From Takakia lepidozioides (taxonomy: Eukaryota; Streptophyta; Takakiopsida; Takakiales; Takakiaceae): a stretch of 64,000 nt of DNA. Positions 34,048-43,775 of the stretch are shown in pieces. Under the pieces are notes generated by a model. It searched no databases, was not told the DNA's origin, and saw only the letters and a list, made by a program, of their open reading frames with translations. The DNA is taken from the NCBI GenBank assembly GCA_030704615.1, contig CM060732.1, forward strand, positions 56,399,053 through 56,463,052, in the 5' to 3' direction. Position 1 is the first letter of the stretch, and the number at the start of each line of letters is the position of its first letter. Position numbers and translations under genes: made by a program.

Positions 34048-35066
34048 ACTCCATCAAAGGTCGCCTTCTGTCCGCCATAAGCCGCTCCACCCGCTTTTCC
34101 TTTCGAAGCACCGGGTGCCGCCTTGACGTGTGAAGGCCCTCCCTTCGATTTCCACGTGCCATTTTCGCCGCGTGGCCTATCCCACTTCTTTTCCGGTCGG
34201 AAGGAGTCACCTTCCCGCCGGGTCTTCTTGTGGTTCAGCTCCGTACGGCCTTGTCTCTCACCCCTAGGGACATCCGAGAAACATTCAGCCCTCTCAATTG
34301 CCTCGTTCAAAGTCTTGGGTGGCTTCTCCTCCAACTTCCGCCTGGCCCATGGGGCCAGTCCCGCCACAAAGTTGAAGACCATTTCTGGTTCTGCCATGTC
34401 CGCGACTTCGAGCAACAGCACATTGAAAGCCTGGACATACCCCCGAATGTCATCTGTTTGCTTCAAATTCCTCATCTTGTCCCGGGCAAGCCAGGACGCG
34501 TTGAGGGGCACAAACTGTCTCTTCATCAATTCCTTGAACCCACTCCAGTTCAAGGTTTCCGGGCTTGGGCCTCGGTCGTGAAGGCGTTTCTGCCACCATT
34601 GTTGAGCATAGCCCCTCAAATAGGTGGGAGCCACTTCCACCCGATCCTCGTCACTCAACTTGGCCGCCCGGAAGTACTGCTCTAGCTCCAGGAGCCAGGT
34701 GTTGAGTGCCTTCCGGTTTCGAACGCCCTCGAAGGTGCCGGGTTCCTTAGGCTTCACCTTAAACTTTGCCTTAGTGGAAGTGGCATTAGCCGCCTTCAAC
34801 ACGTCTTTCAACGTCCCGCCAAACTGCGCCAACAACCCTTCCCAAAAGGCTGCCGGCATGGGAGGCATCTCTTGGTTTGTCGGAGCTCTCAAGGATTCCT
34901 CGGGCTCCGACTCCTCGGATTCCTCCCGCTCCTGAGCGGCCTCGTTTTCGGAAACATTCATCGCTTCCTCAAACGGCCGCCTCGGTGACACGTCGCCCCC
35001 ATCGGGCTCACCGGGATCATCATCTTTTGGGCCGTTCCGCTTTCGCTTCGGCTTGCCCGACCCCAT
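33825..35066 (-). CDS. Chromovirus gag
   Basis: Structural protein. The frame starts at the ATG at 35066 (MGSGKPKRKRNG). An acidic N-terminus is followed by a capsid-like domain (TWLLELEQYFRAAKLSDEDR, RGYAQQWWQ, MRNLKQTDDIRGYVQAFN), a basic region and one CCHC knuckle CFNCGEPGHMAKKC (about 34005-34048). It ends after a shift relative to the protease, which in relatives is continuous with gag or reached by frameshifting. Confidence 0.9.
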   Translation of the reverse strand: MGSGKPKRKRNGPKDDDPGEPDGGDVSPRRPFEEAMNVSENEAAQEREESEESEPEESLRAPTNQEMPPMPAAFWEGLLAQFGGTLKDVLKAANATSTKAKFKVKPKEPGTFEGVRNRKALNTWLLELEQYFRAAKLSDEDRVEVAPTYLRGYAQQWWQKRLHDRGPSPETLNWSGFKELMKRQFVPLNASWLARDKMRNLKQTDDIRGYVQAFNVLLLEVADMAEPEMVFNFVAGLAPWARRKLEEKPPKTLNEAIERAECFSDVPRGERQGRTELNHKKTRREGDSFRPEKKWDRPRGENGTWKSKGGPSHVKAAPGASKGKAGGAAYGGQKATFDGVCFNCGEPGHMAKKCTKPRQLNMTRATTELSEDTISRLVEAVVARTCKVGNFLVSCIRKLAPCEKGVSYCSWMG

Positions 35067-35107
35067 GATGAGGCCAATCCCAAGGACGATCGCGTACTGA
35101 ACTCTAA

Positions 35108-35119
35108 GCTCTGATACCA
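35108..35119 (-). promoter_or_regulatory. Primer binding site, initiator tRNA-Met type
   Basis: Minus strand TGGTATCAGAGC lies two bases inside the 5' LTR (35122-35845). It is complementary to the 3' end of plant initiator tRNA-Met and is the standard primer for many plant Ty3 and copia elements. Confidence 0.95.
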
Positions 35120-35121
35120 AA

Positions 35122-35845
35122 TGTCGCACACCTCACTCCGGTAAGCTCCCCTTCAAGTCATAGTTACTCGCTTTGATGCGCGCGCCTGACTCCCAACCTG
35201 GCCGCCGGGCCAACTTGGAGCTTCGGCTGCTCACCGGGACATAACGGTCCCCCCTTCGTTCCCTCTAAACCCTCCACCTATTTGGGACTAGGAGAATTCC
35301 CTTTGGTAGATGGCAGTCCGGAACAGCTCCCCACTCTTTGGTCGCTTTCCGGCTCGCTCGCTTACTCACTAGTTTTTGGTCACCAACGGGCTTGCACCGT
35401 TCTCGGGGTTACTACTCCCTATATATACTTCTGTAGCTGTCCGCGGGGGTTTCATAACCAGCCATGCCATTTTATGGCGAACCACCACGAAAACCCTCGA
35501 CTCCCGGTGGTGAGTCGCGGTGAGTCTTGGCCCACTCACCGCGGCCCCAATGGACCGTGATGAGTCCCAAGACTCCCCACGACTCCCACCTCGAGGTCTC
35601 CACCCCATGGTGAGTCCTATGCCACCCCCACTAAGTCCCACTAAGCTACCACCACCCCTTGTGGAGCCCCCTCCACCGCAACCCGGTGTGCGGGGCTCCA
35701 CCTAGTGAGCGCCTCCGCCTCCTTGAGTGCCTTGGGCACTCAAGGGTGCTTCAGCCCCCCATACCTATCGCTGCCGCTGCCCCCACCACAGGGGCAGCCC
35801 CTCATGTGTCCCGACCCCCTGCTCTCAAGGCAAAGGGCCGCGACA
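35122..35845 (-). repeat. 5' LTR of the chromovirus (724 bp)
   Basis: Near-identical to 28881-29606. It differs by three substitutions and four single-base indels, mostly in C or G runs. Confidence 0.95.
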
Positions 35846-38685
35846 GTCGGCCTCAACCTGACTCAGATCGCAGCCTGGTTCCACCCGCCACACCGGGGGA
35901 GCCTCTGGCATTGTTTGTATGCCGTCTTGGGCTTTCCATACACGCAAGTCATAATGTCGTGCCTGCAGAACCAGAACTGGGTGGTTGTCGCCTCCGCAAA
36001 CTTTGCATGGACAAATCTTCCTGTAAAAGTAGGAGCAGGGACAGCCCCATCTGGATTCCTCCTTATCATCTCTAAACAACGTTGCCGTGTATCCACACGA
36101 ATTGCGGAACACCTTCCTCGAAACGACGGCTTTGTGCGAGCAATTCTCCACTGTGAGGCAGACACAGTCGTCTCCACAATGGCTTGGCCATACTGCATAA
36201 CACGGGCGGAATCTGGGGCAAGGGAGCGGTGGGAATTTTTTGCACGAAATCCTGGTTGAAGGCGACGGCGATCTGGAATTTCTTGGGCTTCCACTGCTGG
36301 AAGACACATTGTGCGGCAACATGACGGGACCTCGAGGTGCTGTCCGAATGTTCCTGTCGGATCTCCAGGAATCCTCTTCGCACCCGGGTTCCTCTCAATC
36401 CTCCGCTTGACAGGGCGAGTCCGGACGTCCCCCTCTAGGTGTTCGCCTCTGCGGTGCAGAGGCGTCCTTTTGATCTTCTCTCGCAATGCTATCGCCCATT
36501 TCACTGGATTCTTGGACCTCGAAGCTGTTCGTACCAACAATTCCTCCCTGTCCGGCCCAAAGCCCCATTGTTTGCCGCTCAAGAACTTGTAGTACGTGGC
36601 TTGCTGCATGATTGCTCTGTCGATGTCCTCCGTTGTGGCCGTCACTACGTCCACCAGATGTGCGGCAGAAGACGCTCGCCAGGAGGAGTGGACCGATTCT
36701 GCCATATTCGTGTTCGGCATGTCCGTGTCGGAATCCGAGCACCGCTCCTAGAAGGACACAAACAATGGTGAGGGACCAATCGAAATGTCCGTAACAGAAA
36801 GACAAATGAACGAAATTGACAGCAGCCTACCTCCCGCATGTACTGTCCGAACTGTCGATACCGAAAATGCCACCACCCCAACTAGCTATGCAATGCTCCT
36901 AGATTGGTTGTCTCCACTGCACCCGACGTGTTCCACCAAGCCTCGATGATAGGAAACTTAACCTCCGCGTCATCAAATGTGGGTGCATCCTTCCACGCCG
37001 TACAAAGGACACGGTGTTCAGCCTGGAATGAGCTAGCAACAAATTTGCCAGTGTAGTGGGATAGACTCTGCATCCAATGGAATCCACAGGATCTCTCTTT
37101 CCCCTCCATTGGAACATTGGGGTCCTCACCGTACACACGCCGCACCGCTGCCCAGTTGGCCTGAGCGTTGTCTGCCATGAATCCCCTGAAATTGGGCTCT
37201 GGCAATCCCGCCCTTGCCATCTGCTCGTTTATGCCCTCCCACAGATGCATCTTGGACTGTGTGTCCTCCCCTTTCATCTCGCAGATTGCAATCGTCATGA
37301 GCCTCTTGGAGTGATAGTCATAAACATGCGCACCCATAGTCACCCACTGATGGTTTGTAATTCGCTTGATGTGATCAACATCACCCAAGCATTCGACAAG
37401 TTTCCAGTTGTCATGCGAGTGACCAAATCGACTCCACTCCCAGGCCCACACGTCGACATTTTGAAAATGTAACAACGATCGGATTCCTTGTGGGCTGCCT
37501 TTAGCTGAATATTCTTTGGTCTGGCTCCGGGGCTCAATTTCACCTCCTCTTTTATGATGTCGTGTGCTTCCTGCACAGCCTCACGCATGTTGCCTCTCGC
37601 CAAGGGGTGGGAGTGGACCCCAACGTGTATGCAAGCTCTAGTCAAGTCCGGGAGCAAATGGATAACGTAATATTGCTTGGCTCTGCACATGGACATGCAC
37701 GTCGGTGGTTCTTTGCAATGTGCACACTTGAAAGAACCCGCAGGAGCTTGGCTGGAGACAATGAATGGATGATGCGTTGTGCCAGTCCAATCCGTCTCGT
37801 TTCTCCGCCCTCCTTTGGAGAGAAAGTGGAAGCAGGTGGGATTGAGGCACCTCAGCTTCCCCGCACAGAGGACATATCGTACACGAACACCATCAGCAAT
37901 TTTCGTGCTACTGGTCTTCGTCACACACCAGGGGTGTCCGTCATGCTTTCGATCCATGTCTGTTAACATCCCGGAGGCTTTGTTTGACGAAGAAACAGGT
38001 GGAAACTCGAAGATGACATTGCCATCGACTTCGGGAGGCAGAAACATTACCTTTCTGACTGGGAATTTGGCATAGTCGAGAGCAGCCAGCTCGGAGCGAG
38101 AACCATCGAGGTGATGTTGTCGTAGGAGCTGCACAATGGACCGGGTTGGAGTTATGCTCGAGGGCACATGCGTAGCACCTACAGAGACGTCCATGCCGGA
38201 TTTGAACGACCGTGTGGAGACATGGGTACCTCAATGCAATCATCTTCCTCGTCGGAAATGTCGAATACGTCCACACGAGAAGCTATGGAGGGTCTTGACG
38301 GTCCAGGTCGGGAATGATTATCGTTGCATACCTCTCTGTTGGCAGTGGCCGCCTCTCGGTTTCCGGACTCCTTTGTGGATGGTGTGGGCAGCGACTGATT
38401 CGGAAAGGGAATGGGCATTCCCACAGCTCGGTACAGGATGGTGTCTGATGGGGGAACGTGCCATTCGATTCCGCAACCTCCGTCGTTACCTAGCACGACA
38501 ATGGTCTCGTCAACCTGTCCAGGAACATCCTTCCTTTCTTCTTCCAAATAAACTGTGCCCGGTTTGAGCTTGAATTTGGAACAAAGGTAAGTTTCAGTCA
38601 CTCTGCAAAGTCCTCCCTCGTTTGGGATCCAGGCTCTCCCAAGTTGCGGAGGACAGCAAACTATAGCGTAGGAATTCGGAGCCAT
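35846..38685 (-). pseudogene. Transposase copy C, main part
   Basis: Starts at the ATG at 38685 (MAPNSYAIVCCPP) and gives the N-terminus missing from copy B: ETYLCSKFKLKPGTVYLEEE, aligning with LCNRFKLVPGSVFLEDD of copy A. It then follows copy B through the Cys/His block (about 37960-37650) and the DDE region. Compared with copy B, about 240 bp are deleted near 37490 (KAAHK joins ESDRCY). The frame is also lost near 38220, 37385 and 36300-36400. The intron equivalent to 16847-16929 lies at about 36750-36832. Together with 28351-28880 it is one gene split by the chromovirus. Non-functional. Confidence 0.85.
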
Positions 38686-39090
38686 CGAACACCGCACGAA
38701 GTTGGCAAGTGCGAGGTTCAGTATAGCGCCAGACCAAGCCTCACAGGCACCATGCGGAGTCCATCGACGATTGGAAGTCGCACATTGAAGTGAAAGTATT
38801 GTTTCAAGCTACATGCATGAAGGTGGGAGGTTTGATTCCATAGCCAGTAAGTATGACAATGATGGCCGATTCGGCGACGAAATAACATCTCCTGACAGTT
38901 TCTCCTGAGGGTGGATCCAGCAGTATTCTCGGTGCAGACAGGAACGTTCGCATTGACAAGTGCCAGTACTGTTAGTTAAAACGGTCAGACAACCAAGTTG
39001 TGCTCATCAAGACTGGCCGCAATTGTGTTGTTTCGGACCAATGCAACCCATTGAGGTTCCAGATTTCCCGTCCCGAGTGATTCTTTCGAT
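38686..39090. other. Upstream region of copy C, outer end of structure 1 not defined
   Basis: About 400 bp with no gene. No CATGAGC-type array is seen here, so the outer end of the copy C arm cannot be fixed by reading. The matching sequence on the left side is in the N gap or lost. Confidence 0.4.
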
Positions 39091-39099
39091 TGCTGGTGG

Positions 39100-40610
39100 A
39101 CGGAAATACGGCGCCGCATTTCCGTATTGCTTCTTGGTCATGCACCAGAGCGACGGAAATGCGGCACCGAGTTTCCGTCCGGGGGAAACCTTTATACTCT
39201 CCAGAACGGAAATGCGGTAACGCATTTCCATCCAGCAAGCACGGTATGTGAAGGTGGAACGGAAATGCGATACCGCATTTCCGTTCTGATTGAGAATTAT
39301 GAACAACGGGAACAGAAATGCGGCACCGCATTTCCGTTCGAGTCGCACTTTTCCGACATTCCAGAACGGAAATGCGGCGCCGCATTTCCATTTTGTATCT
39401 GATGCATGGAGCTGAGGGATAGAAATGATGCAGCACATTTCCGTCCTTAAAAGACATTCATACTCTCCAGAACGGAAATGCGGTACCGCATTTCCGTTCT
39501 GATTGAGAATTATGAACAACGGGAACAGAAATGCGGCACCGCATTTCCGTCCGAGTCGCACTTTCCGACATTCCAGAACGGAAATGCGGCGCCGCACTTC
39601 CATTTTGTATCTGATGCATGGAGCCGAGTGCGATTCCGACCGTTGAGACAGCGCAATTCCGACCGCTTGAGACATTCATACTATTCAGAACGGAAATGCG
39701 GTACCGCATTTCCGTTCTGACTGAAAAGCGGTACCGCATTTCCGTTCTGACTGAAAATCGTGAACCATCGGAACTGAATTGCGGCAGCGCATTTCCATCC
39801 GAGTCGCACCTCCCAACATTCCAGAACGGAAATGCGGCACCGCATTTCCGTTCTGATGAAAAATCGTGAAACATCGGAACTGAAATGCGGTACCGCATTT
39901 CCGTCGGAGTCGCACCTTCCGACATTCCAAAACGGAAATGCGGCAGAGCATTTCCGCGAGCGTCAGACGTTTATACTCTACAGAACGGAAATGCGGTACC
40001 GCATTTCCGTTCTGACTGAAAATCGTGAGCAACGGGAACAGAAATGCGGCATCGCATTTCCGTCCGAGTCGCACCTTCCGACATTCTAGAACGGAAATGC
40101 GGCGCCGCATTTCCGTTTTGTATATGGGGCCTGGAGCTGTGGGACGGAAATGTGGTGCCGCATTTCCATCCATGTGAGACCTTCAAACTTTCCAGACCGG
40201 AAATGCGGCACCGCATTTCTGTTCAGGTGAGACCTCTATACTTTCCCGAACGGAAATGTGGCACGGCATTTCCGTTCATCAACTAACGTATGTGAAGGGG
40301 GAACGGAAATGCGGTACCGCATTTCCGTTCACATTGAAAATCATGAACCACGGGAACTGAAATGTTGTGCCTCATTTCCGTCCGAATCGCACCTTTCGAC
40401 ATTCCAGAACGGAAATGCGGCGCCGCATTTCCCTTTTGTATCTCATACATGGAGCTGTGGGACGGAAATGCGGCACCGTATTTCCGTTCAACAACTAAGG
40501 TATGTGAAGGTGGAACGGAAATGCGGTGCCGCATTTTCTTCCAACAAGTACGGATGTGTAGCTTCGTGATGGTACTTAACGGAAATGCGGCGCCGCATTC
40601 GCATTTTCAC
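39100..40610. repeat. Array of about 28 short palindromes, spaced about 50-55 bp
   Basis: Each unit is GGAAATGCGG, a two-base centre (CG, TA, CA or TG in context GC/GT...), then the reverse complement CCGCATTTCC, often with TTCTG or GTCC flanks. Units occur at about 39102, 39154, 39203, 39261, 39322, 39367, 39473, 39528, 39578, 39690 and so on to 40578. The linkers form a higher-order repeat of about 210 bp containing three palindromes (linkers GACATTCATACTCTCCAG, TGAGCAACGGG-like and GAGTCGCACCTTCCGACATT). Open frames across it are by-products of the repeat. Confidence 0.95.
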
Positions 40611-40950
40611 TCCAACTCATCAGACGCTGGGACGGAAATGCCTTGAAATGTGAACACGTGGAGCAACGGAATTGCTGCACATGTCGGCACTCTATCTGAC
40701 TGAAGTGGCATGAGGCGGCGCGGCCTGACCGTTGGATAATGATGTTTGTTTTTCGGACGGCAGGCGTACCCTGAACGATTCGAATTTCGTAATGACGCAA
40801 AGTCCACGAGGAGACACTTTCGTCCAACCCTTTCGAACCCAAGTGGTGCATCACCGCCGTTTCATCTACTTTTGTCGTGTCTCCTCAGTCACCCCTCTCG
40901 CGCCCTTTCCATCTGCACTCTTTGCCCCTTTTCCTCTCTCTGTTCTTCTT

Positions 40951-41572
40951 ATGCTCGAACCTGAGAGGGGGGGAGTTCGTGCACCAGACAGGAGACCTCG
41001 TCGCAAGCTCCGAAAATTATACTTCGGACGTAGGCCAATGCCGAAGGGGAGGAAGCAGATGCGTCTACAGGAGGAGATTGCCATCTCCGAGCAGCAGGCC
41101 ACTCAGGCAACCCAGCCACCAGTGAGAGCTCCATGCGATCGGGCTGCGCGCAGCTGATCGAGCACCGAACCCCCCATTTTGCTTCTGTAATTCTTAGACT
41201 GAATGCTAGGAGACTTGAATGCAGAACATGTTTGCATGCCTAACAGGAAAGGTGGACGTGCTGGAGGGATCGCAGGAATCCGAAGAGCCGCAGGAAGAGT
41301 CCGAGGAGCTAGCTGCAGCACGTACACCCACCCGATCCCCGAGCGCGGGTATTCCTGCCGGGCCTAGCCCTGTGCGATTCAAAGACGCGGCTTCGAAGGG
41401 CAAGTTCAAAGCCCCAGAGATCGACTCGCGTTCTTTGGTCATGGAGAATCGCCAGCAGGGGTCGGGCCCTTCTCCAGCAAAGTCGAAGAAGAAGCAGCCC
41501 GTCCCTCTACTGGTTTCTGAACCGGCTCAGGCCGATTCACCCCCCCCCAACGCGAATGAAGCAGCAGGGTAA
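40951..41572 (+). CDS. ParB/methyltransferase gene, 5' exons (low complexity)
   Basis: Likely first exons of the multi-exon gene that continues to 46129. A possible start is the ATG at 40951 (MLEPERGGVRAPDRRPRRKLRKL), a basic segment. A GTGAGA donor lies near 41123 and an acceptor CTAACAG at about 41246. The next block is charged and Pro/Ser-rich (EGSQESEEPQEESEEL; SPAKSKKKQPVPLL), then frame is lost at a run of nine C near 41540 or at a small intron. It is probably a disordered, nuclear-type N-terminus. The start and first splice are uncertain. Confidence 0.45.
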
Positions 41573-42451
41573 AAGACAGATTCAATTGCAGCAGACACCT
41601 TCACCTGCAAGGATGAGGAAGCAGAAGGCAATCAGGGCGACGGCCGAACAATCTCCCGCAAAACCGCTTCCACGAGCTGAAGCTCAGTTCCTGGAGGATT
41701 TCCCGCCTGCAGATGTTGGGGCCATTTGTGCTGCAGCGAAGGCAATGGGATCGACCGTTTTTGTCGATTTGGTACCGGAGGAGGGTGCTGCCGCTGAACG
41801 TTCGCAGCCAGACCTCACCACCGATGAGCAAGCAGGCCCGGAGGAGGCCTCTGCAATGGCAGAATTGCCCGCACACAGGCCCCAGAGTGCAGCTCCAGTT
41901 GAGGATGCTCCAGCTGCTCAGCCACTACCGGCACCTACAGACATGTCTCCGGAGGATTTCAAAAGTGCAGCGGATAAAATGTTGGAGGAGACACACAGTA
42001 GCATTGGCAGAGTTCTGGGCAGCAGGGTATTCCAGCGGACTCTTCGAATCCCACTCTGTCGCATGGTCTCCCTTCCCATCGTCAGGCAGGCCCTTCCCGG
42101 AGATGTGGATAAGCTCAAGTTCGCATTTCGAGAAGGGTACCGTCTGGGATCGGCAGCGTTTTACGTTTCCATTGAGAATGAGGACGGCGAAACTCGTGGA
42201 CCCACTGCCGATGAATTGTCTCGCAACGACGAATTCGAGGCGACGCTGAAGGGTGATCCAGACTTCGGCCATATGTCGGGTAAAATGTTCTTTGTGTGGG
42301 ACGGGAATCACCGACTTCTTGCCTGGTGGGAGTACATCAAGCAGAACCATGCCAAGCACATTGGCTGGCATTACATGGTGGAGTGTGTCATCCTGAAGGT
42401 GAAGGCGGCAGACTCCTCCCTGCTCAAGAATGCCATGGCGGACCTCAACTC
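41573..42451 (+). CDS. ParB-like domain exon
   Basis: An open exon of about 290 codons, ending at a GTAAGA donor (42452). The C-terminal half has a ParB/sulfiredoxin-fold look. A strand-helix region (SRVFQRTLRIPLCRMVSLPIV; VDKLKFAFREGYRLGSAAFYV) is followed by FFVWDGNHRLLAWW at about 42288-42330, the DG(N/H)HR signature that in ParB-family proteins contributes to the nucleotide site. Bacterial and phage proteins often place this domain before a DNA methylase, and a methyltransferase fold follows in this gene. No helix-turn-helix of chromosomal ParB was recognised. The intron after it (42452-42563) contains one of the palindromes. The ParB call rests on this motif and context. Confidence 0.6.
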
Positions 42452-42563
42452 GTAAGATACTCATACCCTCCCTAGCACGTTCGAAATGCGGTGCCGCATT
42501 TCGGTTTCCATTCTGGTTTGTTTCCGTGCTTCCGTGTACTGAACTGGAGAGTGTGCCTTGCAG

Positions 42564-43672
42564 GGTCACTGAGAATGCGTACGTGCATACCCACATGGCA
42601 CATATGTTGTACAGGGTGAGGAAAACTGGTCTCACTGATCCGCAGATGTTTGCGGAAATGCTGGAGCCCGAGCTCATTCAGAAAGCCGTTGCAAAAACAG
42701 ACCGGACATGGTATCGTCTGGAATGGTGGAGGTGATATACGAAGTAAGTCGTCCTCCCATTTCCCTCTGCTCATCCTTCCCCAATTTCCAGTAATCTTTC
42801 CACATGAATCGAATGTAACGCTTCTGCATGTTTTTGTTGGCAGTCAAACATCAAGCTGGATTTGGCCCATGCCAAACGCTTCTTCATGGAAAGTGAGGGG
42901 CAGGTCAAAACGTTGCAGTCATTGACTGAGCACTTGAAGGAAGCCGGTGTCAAGTCCAGAACCAAATACAAGTCAAAGCTTGTGAAGCTGGTGGCAATTG
43001 CAGATCCGGCACTTGGAAAGGACTTCATCCCCGAGATTGCAAAACACTATTCTCGGGCCATGCAGCCGACCATGCAATTGGAGAAACTGCATCACCTCTC
43101 AACGGCATGTGTGGAGGCGAAAGAGAAGGTGAGGTTTCAATGCACTGAAGTTCCTTCCTAGCAATAGCCACTCTCTTCCAGCTCCTGACATTGGATCGGA
43201 AATGGCAGACACGGTGGCTGTCGATCTGGAATGCATCCGAGAGCATAAGGACAATGTGGTCTTTTCCACTCGAAGTTTCCGACCCTGCAGTGGATGTGTG
43301 GCTCAACCGCATGACTTGGTGGTTCCAGGTAATTCAAAGTACTTCCCCAGATTTGCTTTTCTGAAATGAATTCCCTGAACTGCTACGTGACAATGCATTT
43401 GGGAATCGCAGGTAATGTCGAATGCGAAGGAGCAAGTCGTAATGCACACAAATTCGTTCGGCTTGTACGTCAAATGGGATGGAACACAGACATTGGAAGA
43501 CTACGTGACACGTTTCAGATGTGCGTACAAGGACAACCTTTTCGCCAGAGAGCTACAGACAGCAAGAAGGAGCGTGGAGTTTACACATCAGGAGGGAGCG
43601 GGGAAAGCTGCAATGCGAATTGTTTACAGGTGAAGCACAGCTGCCCTTGTATGCGAAGCCTGGTTACGAGGT
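42564..43672 (+). CDS. ParB/methyltransferase gene, middle exons
   Basis: A run of short exons with GT-AG borders. The first starts at 42564 (SVTENAYVHTHMAHMLYRVR...) and reaches about 42730. Then come 42844-43128 (SNIKLDLAHAKRFFMESEGQ...VEAKEK), 43182-43328 (LLTLDRKWQTRWLS...MTWWFQ), 43412 to about 43629 (VMSNAKEQVVMHTNSFGLY...) and possibly 43630-43671 (GEAQLPLYAKPGYE). The segments are helical and similar to nothing I recognise. In bacterial ParB-methylase proteins the spacer between domains is likewise variable. The exact borders of the first and last of these exons are unsure. The sequence is repeated in the right arm from 63293 to the window end. Confidence 0.55.
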
Positions 43673-43775
43673 TTGTCTCGGAAATGCGGCACCGCATTCG
43701 CATTTTATGTTTTCGGTGGCACTCTGCGAGTAGGTTGGTCTCAACTTTTGCTCACGCATGCTGACTGCCTTGCAG

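Larger units (their letters stand above)
28881..35845 (-). mobile_element. Chromovirus-type Ty3/gypsy retrotransposon inserted in transposase copy C
   Basis: A complete 6,965-bp element in minus orientation. It has LTRs of 726 and 724 bp, a primer site, gag, protease, reverse transcriptase, RNase H, integrase and chromodomain. The LTRs differ by three substitutions and four one-base indels, so insertion is recent. The flanking GTCGG duplication is perfect. The coding region nonetheless changes frame at several points (about 33825-34047, 33574, 33205 and 32300-32345), so either this copy moved using proteins from another, or the assembly has indel errors. Chromodomain gypsy elements often insert in heterochromatin, consistent with its landing in another transposon. 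Confidence 0.95.

Noticed and set aside
39100-40610. Resemblance to a CRISPR array (regular short repeats with about 30-bp spacers)
   Set aside because: The linkers are themselves repeated in a higher-order unit, the repeats are variable at the centre, and the context is eukaryotic with introns.
39100-40650. Many overlapping open frames (translations like KCGTAFPF, GNAAPHF, EMRRRISV) on both strands
   Set aside because: They are by-products of the 22-bp palindrome array. The same peptide recurs in every frame because the repeat lacks stops.
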